64,000 bases of DNA from the NCBI RefSeq assembly GCF_900098925.1, contig NZ_LT622342.1, forward strand, positions 1 through 64,000, read 5' to 3'. Under the pieces are notes generated by a model, which saw only the letters and a program-made list of their open reading frames with translations, was not told the origin of the DNA and ran no database searches. Each line of letters starts with the position of its first letter. Position 1 is the first letter of the stretch. A program made the translations under genes and the position numbers. Shown piece after piece: positions 40,216 to 48,040 of this stretch. This DNA is from Bacillus massiliglaciei. Its GTDB lineage: Bacteria; Bacillota; Bacilli; Bacillales; DSM-1321.

Positions 40216-41403
40216 ATGTCTATATTAAGTCAACCTCAAAAACCTCAAAACTTCACAGTTGATGGCGTGAAATTTTTCAATGAACATCTTCAAAAAATCA
40301 GATGCGATTCTATGGTAACGGACCATCCAATAACTACTTCCGAAATTGCAGTTTTTATGATTCTTCATCTTTACACAGACGAAATGGGACAAATTCGTAC
40401 TTTAACTAAGGATCCCTCAATTAGTGATCGTAAGCAGCTGTGTATCTCTAATCTCTCAATTGAACACGATTTAACTTATGAAACTGTAAAAAAGGCTTTT
40501 GATAGTTTACTTAAAAGAGGTTACATAGCTGAAGTTCATACATCAAAAGGAATGCATTATGAAATTGTTGGTTACGGTAAGTTAAATGAAAGCTTTAGTA
40601 ATCCCTTAAACACTGAAAGCCCTACATACTTCAGGCTTCCTTCACTTCTATTCCAAGAAAAATTCTTCGGAACATTAATTAAGCAGCGTTATCATAAAGG
40701 GCCACTCTTGATATTAGAGTTATTTCAATATTTCACAGTTCAAGCTGGAACCACCCGTAGAAATGCTGAAGATATTCAACGGATAGTAGGAACCAGAAAA
40801 ATGGAGTATTTGAAAAAAACATTAAATACAACAGCAAAAAGAGTCAGGAACTTTTTATCAATTATTCGGAATGTTTTTTCCTTTAAACCAATTGATATTA
40901 GAGAAAAACAGCCTTCCCAAAATCGAATCAGCCGAAAGAGAACATTTGTTCAAATTGCTATAAAGAAATATAATTTTAGTTTGAATCCAGCTTGTTTTAA
41001 GCGAACTGATGAAAAGGGGACTCAAAAAATTTATGCCAGGACAAAAAATGAAATGGCTGCCCGAGTTAAAAACGCCCGGATCCCTTTAAAATGGAGAGAC
41101 TTAAAAGATATTGATAAATCAATAAGCCGTATGGTCAATATTTCAGTCCATTTGGATATCGTAAATAAAAGCAAAAACATGCTCGATTACACTATTTCAA
41201 AGGTAGCCGACATATTAGAATCCTTGCATATCACCGGAGAATTAGATTCTATTAAATCCATTGGTGCATTTGTAAATAAGAGCTTTACTAAAGCATTTGA
41301 GGAATTCCAAAAACATTACATAAGCATTGAAGAACGCATGGAAATAGGGGTAGCATACCATAATATTTTTGGAGAATATCCTAGTTTTTTAATAACAGAA
41401 TAA
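40216..41403 (+). CDS. Putative plasmid replication initiator
   Basis: The ATG at 40216 follows AAAAAAGGAGCAAAAGTT and gives 395 residues. A winged-helix-like N-terminal domain (residues 30-120) is suggested by ITTSEIAVFMILHLYTDE and LTYETVKKAFDSLLKRGYIAE. A basic helical middle and a C-terminal helical domain follow. The fold order, the attenuator leader, iteron-like repeats just downstream and the neighbouring par genes together point to a Rep protein. I cannot place it in RepA_N, Rep_3 or another named class with certainty. Confidence 0.7.
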   Translation: MSILSQPQKPQNFTVDGVKFFNEHLQKIRCDSMVTDHPITTSEIAVFMILHLYTDEMGQIRTLTKDPSISDRKQLCISNLSIEHDLTYETVKKAFDSLLKRGYIAEVHTSKGMHYEIVGYGKLNESFSNPLNTESPTYFRLPSLLFQEKFFGTLIKQRYHKGPLLILELFQYFTVQAGTTRRNAEDIQRIVGTRKMEYLKKTLNTTAKRVRNFLSIIRNVFSFKPIDIREKQPSQNRISRKRTFVQIAIKKYNFSLNPACFKRTDEKGTQKIYARTKNEMAARVKNARIPLKWRDLKDIDKSISRMVNISVHLDIVNKSKNMLDYTISKVADILESLHITGELDSIKSIGAFVNKSFTKAFEEFQKHYISIEERMEIGVAYHNIFGEYPSFLITE

Positions 41404-41428
41404 TTTTTTAAAAAAGTATAATTAGTCC

Positions 41429-41461
41429 AGCCTTTTCAAAAATTCTAATTTTGAAAGGGCT
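41429..41461. terminator. Hairpin after rep
   Basis: AGCCTTTTCAAAAATT and AATTTTGAAAGGGCT form a 14-15 bp stem with a 2-base loop region, without a strong T-run. Confidence 0.55.
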
Positions 41462-41615
41462 ATTTGTCATGCAATCAAGATTAAGATTGATTTATTTTTT
41501 ATGATTTAAGAGATTTATTCGAGAGAGTTCCATTACAATTTGCAAAAATTCTCTAAATATAAGAAATCAAAACTGTATTTCTAGTTATCTCTTTTTTGCA
41601 AAATGTATTTAGAAG

Positions 41616-41694
41616 CATGTGTGAATGTGGATATAGTAATTGTAAATATGTGCAAATGTGAATTTAATATTTAAACATATGTGCAGATGTGAAT
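41616..41694. other. Candidate replication origin with three iterons
   Basis: ATATGTGCAAATGTGAAT (41646-41663) and ATATGTGCAGATGTGAAT (41677-41694) differ by one base and are 31 bp apart. A third, weaker copy (CATGTGTGAATGTGG) lies at 41616-41630. AT-rich DNA is on both sides. Position right after rep suits an origin. Confidence 0.6.
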
Positions 41695-41718
41695 AATGTA
41701 TTTCGTTAAAAATTAAAA

Positions 41719-41754
41719 GTGCTGTAAACCCATATATATCAAGGGTTACAGCAC
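41719..41754. terminator. Hairpin terminator
   Basis: GTGCTGTAA (41719-41727) pairs with TTACAGCAC (41746-41754), with inner CC/GG. It closes the origin region before the leftward XRE gene. Confidence 0.6.
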
Positions 41755-41858
41755 CTATGTATCTTATCCTTATAGTTTTTTGTTTTTTTCTATTATTTTT
41801 TGATATTTTTATACTTATTTAAGTTTTTATACGTAATTGTCTTTTACACCAAAATTGT

Positions 41859-42212
41859 CTATTTCAATTTATGATTCATTATTCTTAAACATTCTAAAAT
41901 TTTTTCTTCTTGTACTTCATCAATATCCATGCCTTCTAACATTTTTAGCCATGCATCAATATTACTTCTTCCGATAGGATCTCCATCAAATGAATTACTT
42001 CTGCCTCTTAAATAATCCATTGATACATTAAAATAATCTGCAATTTTAATGAAATTTTCGTATGAGGGACTAGCTTTTCCTGTAATATATTTGGTTATCA
42101 AAGCTGGAGATACATTTATTGCTCGTGCTAACTCTGCATTTGTAAGCCCTTTATATTTAATCAATAAAGAGAGTCGTTCACTGAAGAGTACTCTATATTC
42201 CTTTTTATCCAA
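41859..42212 (-). CDS. XRE-family regulator (117 aa)
   Basis: It starts at a TTG (MDKKEYRVLFSERLSLLIK) behind AAGGTGGTG. The Cro/C1 helix-turn-helix covers about 10-65 (GLTNAELARAINVSPALITKYITGKASPSYENF), followed by SMDYLRGRS, typical of phage-like repressors. A C-terminal helical domain may dimerise. Target unknown; it may control the plasmid's own transfer or copy genes. Confidence 0.88.
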   Translation of the reverse strand: MDKKEYRVLFSERLSLLIKYKGLTNAELARAINVSPALITKYITGKASPSYENFIKIADYFNVSMDYLRGRSNSFDGDPIGRSNIDAWLKMLEGMDIDEVQEEKILECLRIMNHKLK

Positions 42213-42395
42213 ATTTTCTCACCACCTTAACCCGAGTTTAACGAAGAGTAAAAGGCTTGTGAATACAGAATTAGTTCATTGGGACCAAAAAAACACTTTT
42301 TTTTATTAATGAGCATTGAATTAAATTCAATATTGTGGTAATTTTGTACCAGTGGAACCGAGTTACTACTATTTTCCAAAGGGGTTTTATAGGTA

Positions 42396-42482
42396 ATGAC
42401 TAAACGATCACTGAAGAACAAACAAGAAATCATACATCTTTTAAATTTACTTCAACGCAAGATTCCTTTAAAACAAACGTAA
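42396..42482 (+). CDS. Very small basic protein (28 aa)
   Basis: The frame MTKRSLKNKQEIIHLLNLL… lies behind AAAGGGG at a rather long distance. One amphipathic helix is predicted from the pattern. Weak support; could be chance. Confidence 0.3.
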   Translation: MTKRSLKNKQEIIHLLNLLQRKIPLKQT

Positions 42483-42534
42483 AATCCAGTCAGTGTTCTA
42501 ATGGATTCCCAAAACTTTTACTTTAATTCAATTA

Positions 42535-42750
42535 CTAACAACGCCGTTTATTGCTACGACCAGTAAGATAATCAATCGAAACATTAAAATATTCGGCTAG
42601 GGTGATAGCAGCAGATAAAGATAAATCACTTTCATCTTTTTCGTATCTCTGAACTTGTCTTAATGAGACATTTAGAATTTTTGCTATATCCGATTGGTAA
42701 AGTCCTCGCTCTACCCTTAATTCTTTTAATCTGGTTCCCAATGTATTCAT
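42535..42750 (-). CDS. XRE-family regulator (71 aa)
   Basis: It starts MNTLGTRLKELRVERGLYQ and is a single Cro/C1-type helix-turn-helix (QSDIAKILNVSLRQVQRYEKDESDLSLSAAI) ending SIDYLTGRSNKRRC. It is divergent from the next XRE gene. The ATATGAC dyad and TTGACA promoter lie between them, a lambda-like switch arrangement. Confidence 0.88.
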   Translation of the reverse strand: MNTLGTRLKELRVERGLYQSDIAKILNVSLRQVQRYEKDESDLSLSAAITLAEYFNVSIDYLTGRSNKRRC

Positions 42751-42791
42751 AAAATAACCAATCCTTAGTAAGAATAATGTAAAAAAATGTC

Positions 42792-42853
42792 TTGACACGA
42801 CACAGGATGACGTATAGACTGTAGTTATTAAGATATGACGTTTAATGTCATAT
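42792..42853 (+). promoter_or_regulatory. Promoter and operator between divergent XRE genes
   Basis: TTGACA (42792-42797), 17 bp, TAGACT (42815-42820) form a rightward promoter. ATATGAC (42833-42839) and GTCATAT (42847-42853) form a perfect dyad 7 bp apart just downstream of it. GATGACGTAT (42807-42816) resembles a half site. Confidence 0.7.
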
Positions 42854-42874
42854 CCGATAGAAAGAGGCGGTGAT

Positions 42875-43099
42875 GTGTTACTAAAATATTTTAGACAGAA
42901 AAAAAATTTAACTCAGAGTGAAGTTGCTCAGAAACTCCAAATTTCGGTTAGGCAATATCAAAGAATTGAAGCTGGGACCAGTTTTCCCAGAGAATCTTCC
43001 ATTGTGATATTAGAAGATTTATTTGAAGCACCTCATAGGGTGTTATTCGCAGATTCTGTAGATGATATTCCGTTTTTTTTGAGATGTTTTTTACCGTAA
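42875..43099 (+). CDS. XRE-family regulator (74 aa)
   Basis: I start it at GTG 42875 behind AGAGGCGGTGAT. MLLKYFRQKKNLTQSEVAQKL opens a Cro/C1 helix-turn-helix, with QISVRQYQRIEAG as recognition region. It probably competes with the divergent 71-residue protein at the shared operator. Confidence 0.85.
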   Translation: MLLKYFRQKKNLTQSEVAQKLQISVRQYQRIEAGTSFPRESSIVILEDLFEAPHRVLFADSVDDIPFFLRCFLP

Positions 43100-43146
43100 T
43101 TGTAACATACTGAAGGTTTAAAAATACACTTAGTGAGGTGATAGAA

Positions 43147-43401
43147 TTGCGCAAAGTGAATTTACCTAAAATGAACAGATTTCAATTTTTGAATTTTAAC
43201 AATCGAGTTACGATTCGAACTTTCAGCAAAGATGTTTACATATTAAAATCTGGGTTGGTTGTTCAGAATGTAGCAAATAATGAACTTTGTAGGCTAGAAG
43301 ATATTTATTATGACATTAGGACTGTAAGGACAATTTCAGGAAAAATTGTAGCAAAACGTAAAAACAAATATAGTGATCTTTATAAGCAGAGAATTAGTTA
43401 G
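43147..43401 (+). CDS. Hypothetical basic protein (84 aa)
   Basis: The likely start is TTG 43147 behind GAGGTGATAGAA (a GTG three codons earlier would overlap that site). The sequence is beta-rich and basic: RFQFLNFNNRVTIRTFSKDVYILKSG. It follows the XRE gene by 47 bp and is probably in the same transcript. No family recognised. The structured region at 43480-43905 begins about 80 bp downstream. Confidence 0.5.
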   Translation: MRKVNLPKMNRFQFLNFNNRVTIRTFSKDVYILKSGLVVQNVANNELCRLEDIYYDIRTVRTISGKIVAKRKNKYSDLYKQRIS

Positions 43402-43479
43402 AACCAATACTTTTATACGTTATGATGTGTGCAATTTATTTTTAAGCACAAATTGATCTTTGATAATTTAATAAGCGTG

Positions 43480-43905
43480 GTTCTCGATGGAAACGTCACG
43501 ATTCGAGTGAACTATACGAAAATCTAGTTCGTGGGGACTTTAGCTTAAAACCCACTTGTGGCAACGTCGATCAATATGAGTTTATTGATCGTAAGGGTGT
43601 TGGTACATGCCAAAAACCAACAAAAACATCGATTAATTTTTTAATTAATCGTAGGGTTATTGGAATAAGCCAAAAACCAATAAATTAAACATCGATCAGT
43701 AAGGTATATTGATCGTAAGGGTGTTGGTACATGCCAAAAACCAACAAAAATGAAGAAAAGATTATTTATTAACTGCCCGTGAGACGGCTTTGAGTTAATA
43801 AATCCTTTTCCTCGAATTGCAACAATTTTCAAACCTCTAACAAAAAACATTTCGCAAGTGATTGCGAATTAACCAGGAGGCTGTTCGTAGCAGCCTCCTA
43901 TTATT
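43480..43905 (+). ncRNA. Tandem-hairpin region, probable structured RNA
   Basis: Four units of 60-63 bp each hold a hairpin A followed by a hairpin B. Unit starts are 43509, 43569, 43631 and 43694. Hairpin A stems are GAACTA/TAGTTC, GATCAATA/TATTGATC, GATTAATT/AATTAATC and GATCAGTA/TATTGATC. Hairpin B stems are GTGGG/CCCAC, GTTGGT/ACCAAC, TTATTGG/CCAATAA and GTTGGT/ACCAAC. Sequence changes on one side are matched on the other, while the B loop keeps a GCCAAAAA-like core. A long stem (TTTATTAACT…AGTTAATAAA, about 43768-43803), the palindrome TTCGCA-N6-TGCGAA and a strong final hairpin (AGGAGGCTG/CAGCCTCCT, about 43876-43901) follow. No frame fits. I recognise no Rfam class with certainty. Confidence 0.7.
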
Positions 43906-44017
43906 AAATAAATTGTGAACATGATAACGTATGTAATATAAAGATCCTTTTTCCTTTAATAATGTCCTTGAATTTTTCAGAAAGTTTACGATATAACCAA
44001 CGAAGGGGTGTATGTAG

Positions 44018-45211
44018 ATGTTTAAAAAGAAAATTGTTGTTGGAGTATTAGCTTTTTCCTTGATTGCAGGAACTGGAACTGGTGTCTATGCCTATAATCA
44101 AAAGGCAAAAGAAGAAGTAAGATTAGAGCAATTGCATAATCTAAACTCAGCTGAAAAGGCAATTGATTCATTGTATAACAGTTCGAAGACAGAGCTGGCA
44201 GAAAATATTGATCAGAGAATCAACAAGGCTGAAGCTACTTTAAAGAAAGTAGAAGCAGGTAAAGCGAAAACACGTTTATCCAATGAAATCAAGGATGTAA
44301 AAGAAATTGCGAAAATCCAACAAGAAGTCTACAGCATCTTAGAAAATGGAATCTTAGTAGCAAATGCTACTGATAAGACAGTGGATGAACTTTCTGAAAA
44401 GTTGATTGATGTTAAAAACAAGAATGAATCCATTTATACTCATTTGACTGACTATTTATCTGTTGCTAATGATCAATTGGCTGTGATCGATACTGCGCAA
44501 AAGAAAGTAAAAGAAGCAGAAAAGACAACAAATAAAAAAAGTTATGATGCAGCTGTTAAACTTGCGGACAAAGTGAAAAATGAAGAGAAAAAAGATGAAC
44601 TTAAGAAAAGACTTAGTGTTGTTAACAAAAAATTAGTAGCTTTAGAAAAAGAAGAGTTAAATAGTAAAGAAGAATCTAAGCAAGTAGCTAAGAAAGTGAC
44701 AGTTGAGAAAGAGAATGTTAATCAGGTAGAAACTAATCAAGGCCAAAATTCTGTTGTATCTAATTCTTCACAATCTGAATCTTCTAAGCCGAATTCAGTG
44801 AGTTCTCAGCAGAAGGCATCATCTGCCAAGTCAAATTCAGAAAGTACTCAACAAAAGTCATCATCTACAAGCAAATCTTCATCTACTTCAACAAAATCAG
44901 CAGCACAATCAAGTTCATCTAAAGTATCATCTAACGTTTCAAGTTCAACTAAACAGAATACAAGTGGATCAACTTCTAAAAGTTCAGCCAAACCTACTTC
45001 TAAACCTAAATCGAACCAATCAACATCGAACACCACTAAATCTGCTACCAGCGAAAAAAAGCAAACTTCATCTAATTCCGGAAGTTCTTCAGGAAAGTCA
45101 GGTGGAACAGATTGGGATAAGGTAGGAAGTCAATTAGAGAATCACGATTGGAGTAATACCGGATCTGGTGAAATTGACAAAGACGGTAATACTTGGGAAT
45201 CCTGGGACTGA
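44018..45211 (+). CDS. Secreted protein with coiled coil and serine-rich tail
   Basis: The 397 residues start with a signal peptide or anchor (MFKKKIVVGVLAFSLIAGTG). A long helical, Glu/Lys-rich region (about 30-235) follows, then a Ser/Thr/Lys-rich low-complexity segment (about 245-365) and an acidic end with WDKVGSQLENHDW and DKDGNTWESWD. AAGGGGTG lies upstream. No sortase motif is seen. As the first gene of the long transfer block it may act in the cell wall during mating; that is inference. Confidence 0.7.
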   Translation: MFKKKIVVGVLAFSLIAGTGTGVYAYNQKAKEEVRLEQLHNLNSAEKAIDSLYNSSKTELAENIDQRINKAEATLKKVEAGKAKTRLSNEIKDVKEIAKIQQEVYSILENGILVANATDKTVDELSEKLIDVKNKNESIYTHLTDYLSVANDQLAVIDTAQKKVKEAEKTTNKKSYDAAVKLADKVKNEEKKDELKKRLSVVNKKLVALEKEELNSKEESKQVAKKVTVEKENVNQVETNQGQNSVVSNSSQSESSKPNSVSSQQKASSAKSNSESTQQKSSSTSKSSSTSTKSAAQSSSSKVSSNVSSSTKQNTSGSTSKSSAKPTSKPKSNQSTSNTTKSATSEKKQTSSNSGSSSGKSGGTDWDKVGSQLENHDWSNTGSGEIDKDGNTWESWD

Positions 45212-45225
45212 TTAAGATATTGATA

Positions 45226-45258
45226 GAGCTATTCATAAAAATGAATGGCTCTTTTTTT
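45226..45258 (+). terminator. Terminator
   Basis: GAGCTATTCAT (45226-45236) and ATGAATGGCTC (45241-45251), then seven T. Confidence 0.85.
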
Positions 45259-45285
45259 ATATAAAAAAAGAGAAAGGAAAATGCA

Positions 45286-47592
45286 ATGAGTATGAAAAGG
45301 AGATTGAGGTTCTTTTTATTAACGCTTGTCTGTGTTTTCGCTTTGCAAAATGTTTTATATTCCTTCAATAATCATGTAGCTCAAGCAGCTGGGCCAAAAG
45401 TTGAATATTTGGGAAATGTATCATATTCGTATTACACAGTCGGGAAATTTAAAGTAGACGGGGAGTATGCTTTCTGTGTGGATCACAAGAAGTCCAGCCC
45501 ACCAACAGGAAGTTCTTATTCTGGTGGATCTGTTTACAATAATGAGAGTATAAGAGCTATTCTGTACTATGGATATGGCGGAGATGGAAACATTGTAGGA
45601 AACGGGGATGCTGGTCTTGTAGCTACATCATTAGCACTGGACAGCATTATGAATGGAGATTATTCTTCAGGGAAATCTACAGTACCTGGATATGACAAAT
45701 TAATGGATCATGCGTCTAAAAAAGATGCCCCTAGTACATCTGCTTCATTTAGCAAATCAGAAGTAAAAACAAGTATATCTGGTAATTTACAAAAATCCGA
45801 AACAATAAAGTTTAATGCAGATGAAAAGAATTCAATAAAAGTGAATGTACCTTCAGGAGTAACGCTTCATTTAGGGAATAAGAGTTATACGAATAAAGCT
45901 GTTACAATCAAAGGGGGACAATCATTTTATTTAACTGCTGGGCTAGATTATGGTAAAGACGTATCTTTCAGCAACATTAAACCCTCTATGGGCACCTATC
46001 AATCTATCTTATTTGTACCATCTAGTAGCTCTCAACAAAGGCTTGCACAAGGGTTAGTAAAAGACCCGGTATCATTAAAAAAGTTAACTGTTGATTTTGA
46101 AGTAAGACAAAAGAAAATCACTGTGCAGCATATTGATAAGCATACAAATAAATTACTTTCTAGTTCTTCTTATACAAGGAATATTGGTTCAAGTTATGAC
46201 TTTTCTCCAAAAAACAGCATTGTTGATGGGGAAAATAAATACCTACCAGTTGATAAAAAAAGTAAATCCGGAAAGTTAGGAAATAGCAATCTCACATTAA
46301 AGTTTTATTATAATTTAGAACGGACCATTACAGTAAGGCATATTGATGCTAGGGATAACCGATTGATTACTTCTAATAGCTATAAAAAATTAAGAGGTGA
46401 AACGTATAGTTACGGTCCAAAAACAAATTTAAAGAAAGGCAGCTATACTTACAGACCATTATCAAAGGATAAGAAGACAGGGACTGTAGGGGCTAATAAT
46501 ATAACATTAGATTTTTATTATGATGTACCATTGATAAAGGCGGGCTTAGAAAAAATTCAAGTTTATACCGCACCAGCTAATAAGGGCCTTCCAGTTAAAG
46601 TGGATCTATCAAAGGAAAACATTTATCCTGCCAGCAACGGTGATATGAATGATGCGAAATTAGATGTTTCTTTGTATCAAGGAAGTACAAAAGTGGATAC
46701 AAAAACATATACAGCAAAATCTTTGCCTGAAAAGATTGATTTTAAAGTTCCAGCAAGCCGGTTGTCAGTAAATCAGAAAAGGGCATATACAGTCAAGCTT
46801 GAAGGCTATTCGAAAGATGAAATAGATGTTATTTCAAATGCTGCTTCCATCACAACAGATGGGTATACATCATCACAAAAGACCCTCAATGTAAGTGACA
46901 CTTCCCTTTCTTTCACGGGAGTAATAATGACGGAAAGAGCAGTGGGAAAGAACATGGTCGTTTTTAACGAGACTTTACAAGCAAATCTAAAGAAGCTTGA
47001 TAAAAAACTAACAGGATATGGTTTTGAATATCCTGTTGACATTGTATACAGAAATGATCTCGAACAAAAAATCAATAGTAAGTTCGAAATTTATGTTCCA
47101 AAATCTTTAGTGGATTCTTATTTGTCATATCCAGTTAGTAATGATTGTTACAAAATAAGGTTTGATGAAACTAATCAAATTGAGAGTAAGAATCAAAAAG
47201 TTTTAACTACAACAAAGCGTTTTGAACTGCCTGAAGTAAATATCGAAAAAAGAACTGGTCATCTTTTCACCAGTTCACAAGTCGCTGACGGCGATAGTCG
47301 AATTAAACATGAAATTATCGATGGGGGGAGAAAGTTTTATACTCCAATTTGGGGAGATCTTGGAACCTATCAATTAGAAGTGAAAAACGTTGAGCCTTTA
47401 GGTGTTCATAAAATAAACGTGTCGATAAAACAAAATCTTGATATCTATGCTTATATGTATGGTCATATGGATTCTAAAACAGGAAAGCAAGATGCGATTT
47501 ATTTAAGACCGATTAATGCAGATGATCCTAATTATCCAGCTAACTGGACAGCTGAAGATAAAAGACGTTTTGAAGAATGGAGTCAAAATTAA
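45286..47592 (+). CDS. Surface protein with thioester-type domain and MucBP-like repeats
   Basis: The 768 residues have a signal peptide (about 1-34, cut near QAAGPKVE). An N-terminal thioester-like domain follows: VSYSYYTVGKF, then AFCVDHKKS, where the cysteine would form the thioester, and ILYYGYGG. After a beta region come two MucBP-like repeats (KKITVQHIDKHTNKLLSSSSY and RTITVRHIDARDNRLITSNSY, each ending FYYN or FYYD). A large C-terminal beta region ends EEWSQN without LPxTG. Thioester adhesins can bind host or cell surfaces covalently; here contact between mating cells is a reasonable guess. Confidence 0.75.
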   Translation: MSMKRRLRFFLLTLVCVFALQNVLYSFNNHVAQAAGPKVEYLGNVSYSYYTVGKFKVDGEYAFCVDHKKSSPPTGSSYSGGSVYNNESIRAILYYGYGGDGNIVGNGDAGLVATSLALDSIMNGDYSSGKSTVPGYDKLMDHASKKDAPSTSASFSKSEVKTSISGNLQKSETIKFNADEKNSIKVNVPSGVTLHLGNKSYTNKAVTIKGGQSFYLTAGLDYGKDVSFSNIKPSMGTYQSILFVPSSSSQQRLAQGLVKDPVSLKKLTVDFEVRQKKITVQHIDKHTNKLLSSSSYTRNIGSSYDFSPKNSIVDGENKYLPVDKKSKSGKLGNSNLTLKFYYNLERTITVRHIDARDNRLITSNSYKKLRGETYSYGPKTNLKKGSYTYRPLSKDKKTGTVGANNITLDFYYDVPLIKAGLEKIQVYTAPANKGLPVKVDLSKENIYPASNGDMNDAKLDVSLYQGSTKVDTKTYTAKSLPEKIDFKVPASRLSVNQKRAYTVKLEGYSKDEIDVISNAASITTDGYTSSQKTLNVSDTSLSFTGVIMTERAVGKNMVVFNETLQANLKKLDKKLTGYGFEYPVDIVYRNDLEQKINSKFEIYVPKSLVDSYLSYPVSNDCYKIRFDETNQIESKNQKVLTTTKRFELPEVNIEKRTGHLFTSSQVADGDSRIKHEIIDGGRKFYTPIWGDLGTYQLEVKNVEPLGVHKINVSIKQNLDIYAYMYGHMDSKTGKQDAIYLRPINADDPNYPANWTAEDKRRFEEWSQN

Positions 47593-47598
47593 ATGTAG

Positions 47599-47631
47599 AA
47601 AAGCCTAGAATTTTGTTTCTAGGCTTTTTTT
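47599..47631 (+). terminator. Terminator
   Basis: AAAAGCCTAGAA and TTCTAGGCTTTT with extra T residues, between the adhesin and the pilus genes. Confidence 0.85.
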
Positions 47632-47645
47632 AATGGAGGAATAAG

Positions 47646-48029
47646 ATGAAAGATTTTCCTTTAATAATCTTAATCCTGTTTATCGGCCTATATTTTGTCT
47701 TGTTTACCTGCCATTATAAAATCGAAGAATTTCGTTATAACTCTTTGATTCTTTCAATAACAGAAACTGCTAAAATAGCAGGGTTTCAAAGTTTAGATAA
47801 TAGTGTCAGGGCCGAAACTGGTATTGTTGAAATTACAAGTGAGAATTTTGAAATGAGTTTCGAAAGAAAATTTCGAGAGACTGTAAATGTGAAGCTTGAA
47901 AATCCAAGATATTCTTACGATTACCTGAGAGATAATGATGGAACTATTATGGCGATAAGAGTTATCGTTACGGATGAAAGAGACAATAAATATCAAGCGA
48001 CTTATATATCAGATATAGGCAATCGTTAA
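47646..48029 (+). CDS. Small single-pass membrane protein, pilin-like position
   Basis: The 127 residues start MKDFPLIILILFIGLYFVLF, one N-terminal membrane helix, then a beta-rich soluble part. GGAGG lies ahead of the ATG. It stands 11 bp before the secretion ATPase and could be a minor pilin or assembly protein. No family recognised. Confidence 0.55.
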   Translation: MKDFPLIILILFIGLYFVLFTCHYKIEEFRYNSLILSITETAKIAGFQSLDNSVRAETGIVEITSENFEMSFERKFRETVNVKLENPRYSYDYLRDNDGTIMAIRVIVTDERDNKYQATYISDIGNR

Positions 48030-48040
48030 AGGAGGATATA

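Noticed and set aside
43560-43750. CRISPR array or type III toxin-antitoxin RNA repeats
   Set aside because: The units form internal hairpins rather than repeat-spacer units, and no ToxN- or AbiF-like toxin gene follows; the next gene encodes a secreted coiled-coil protein.
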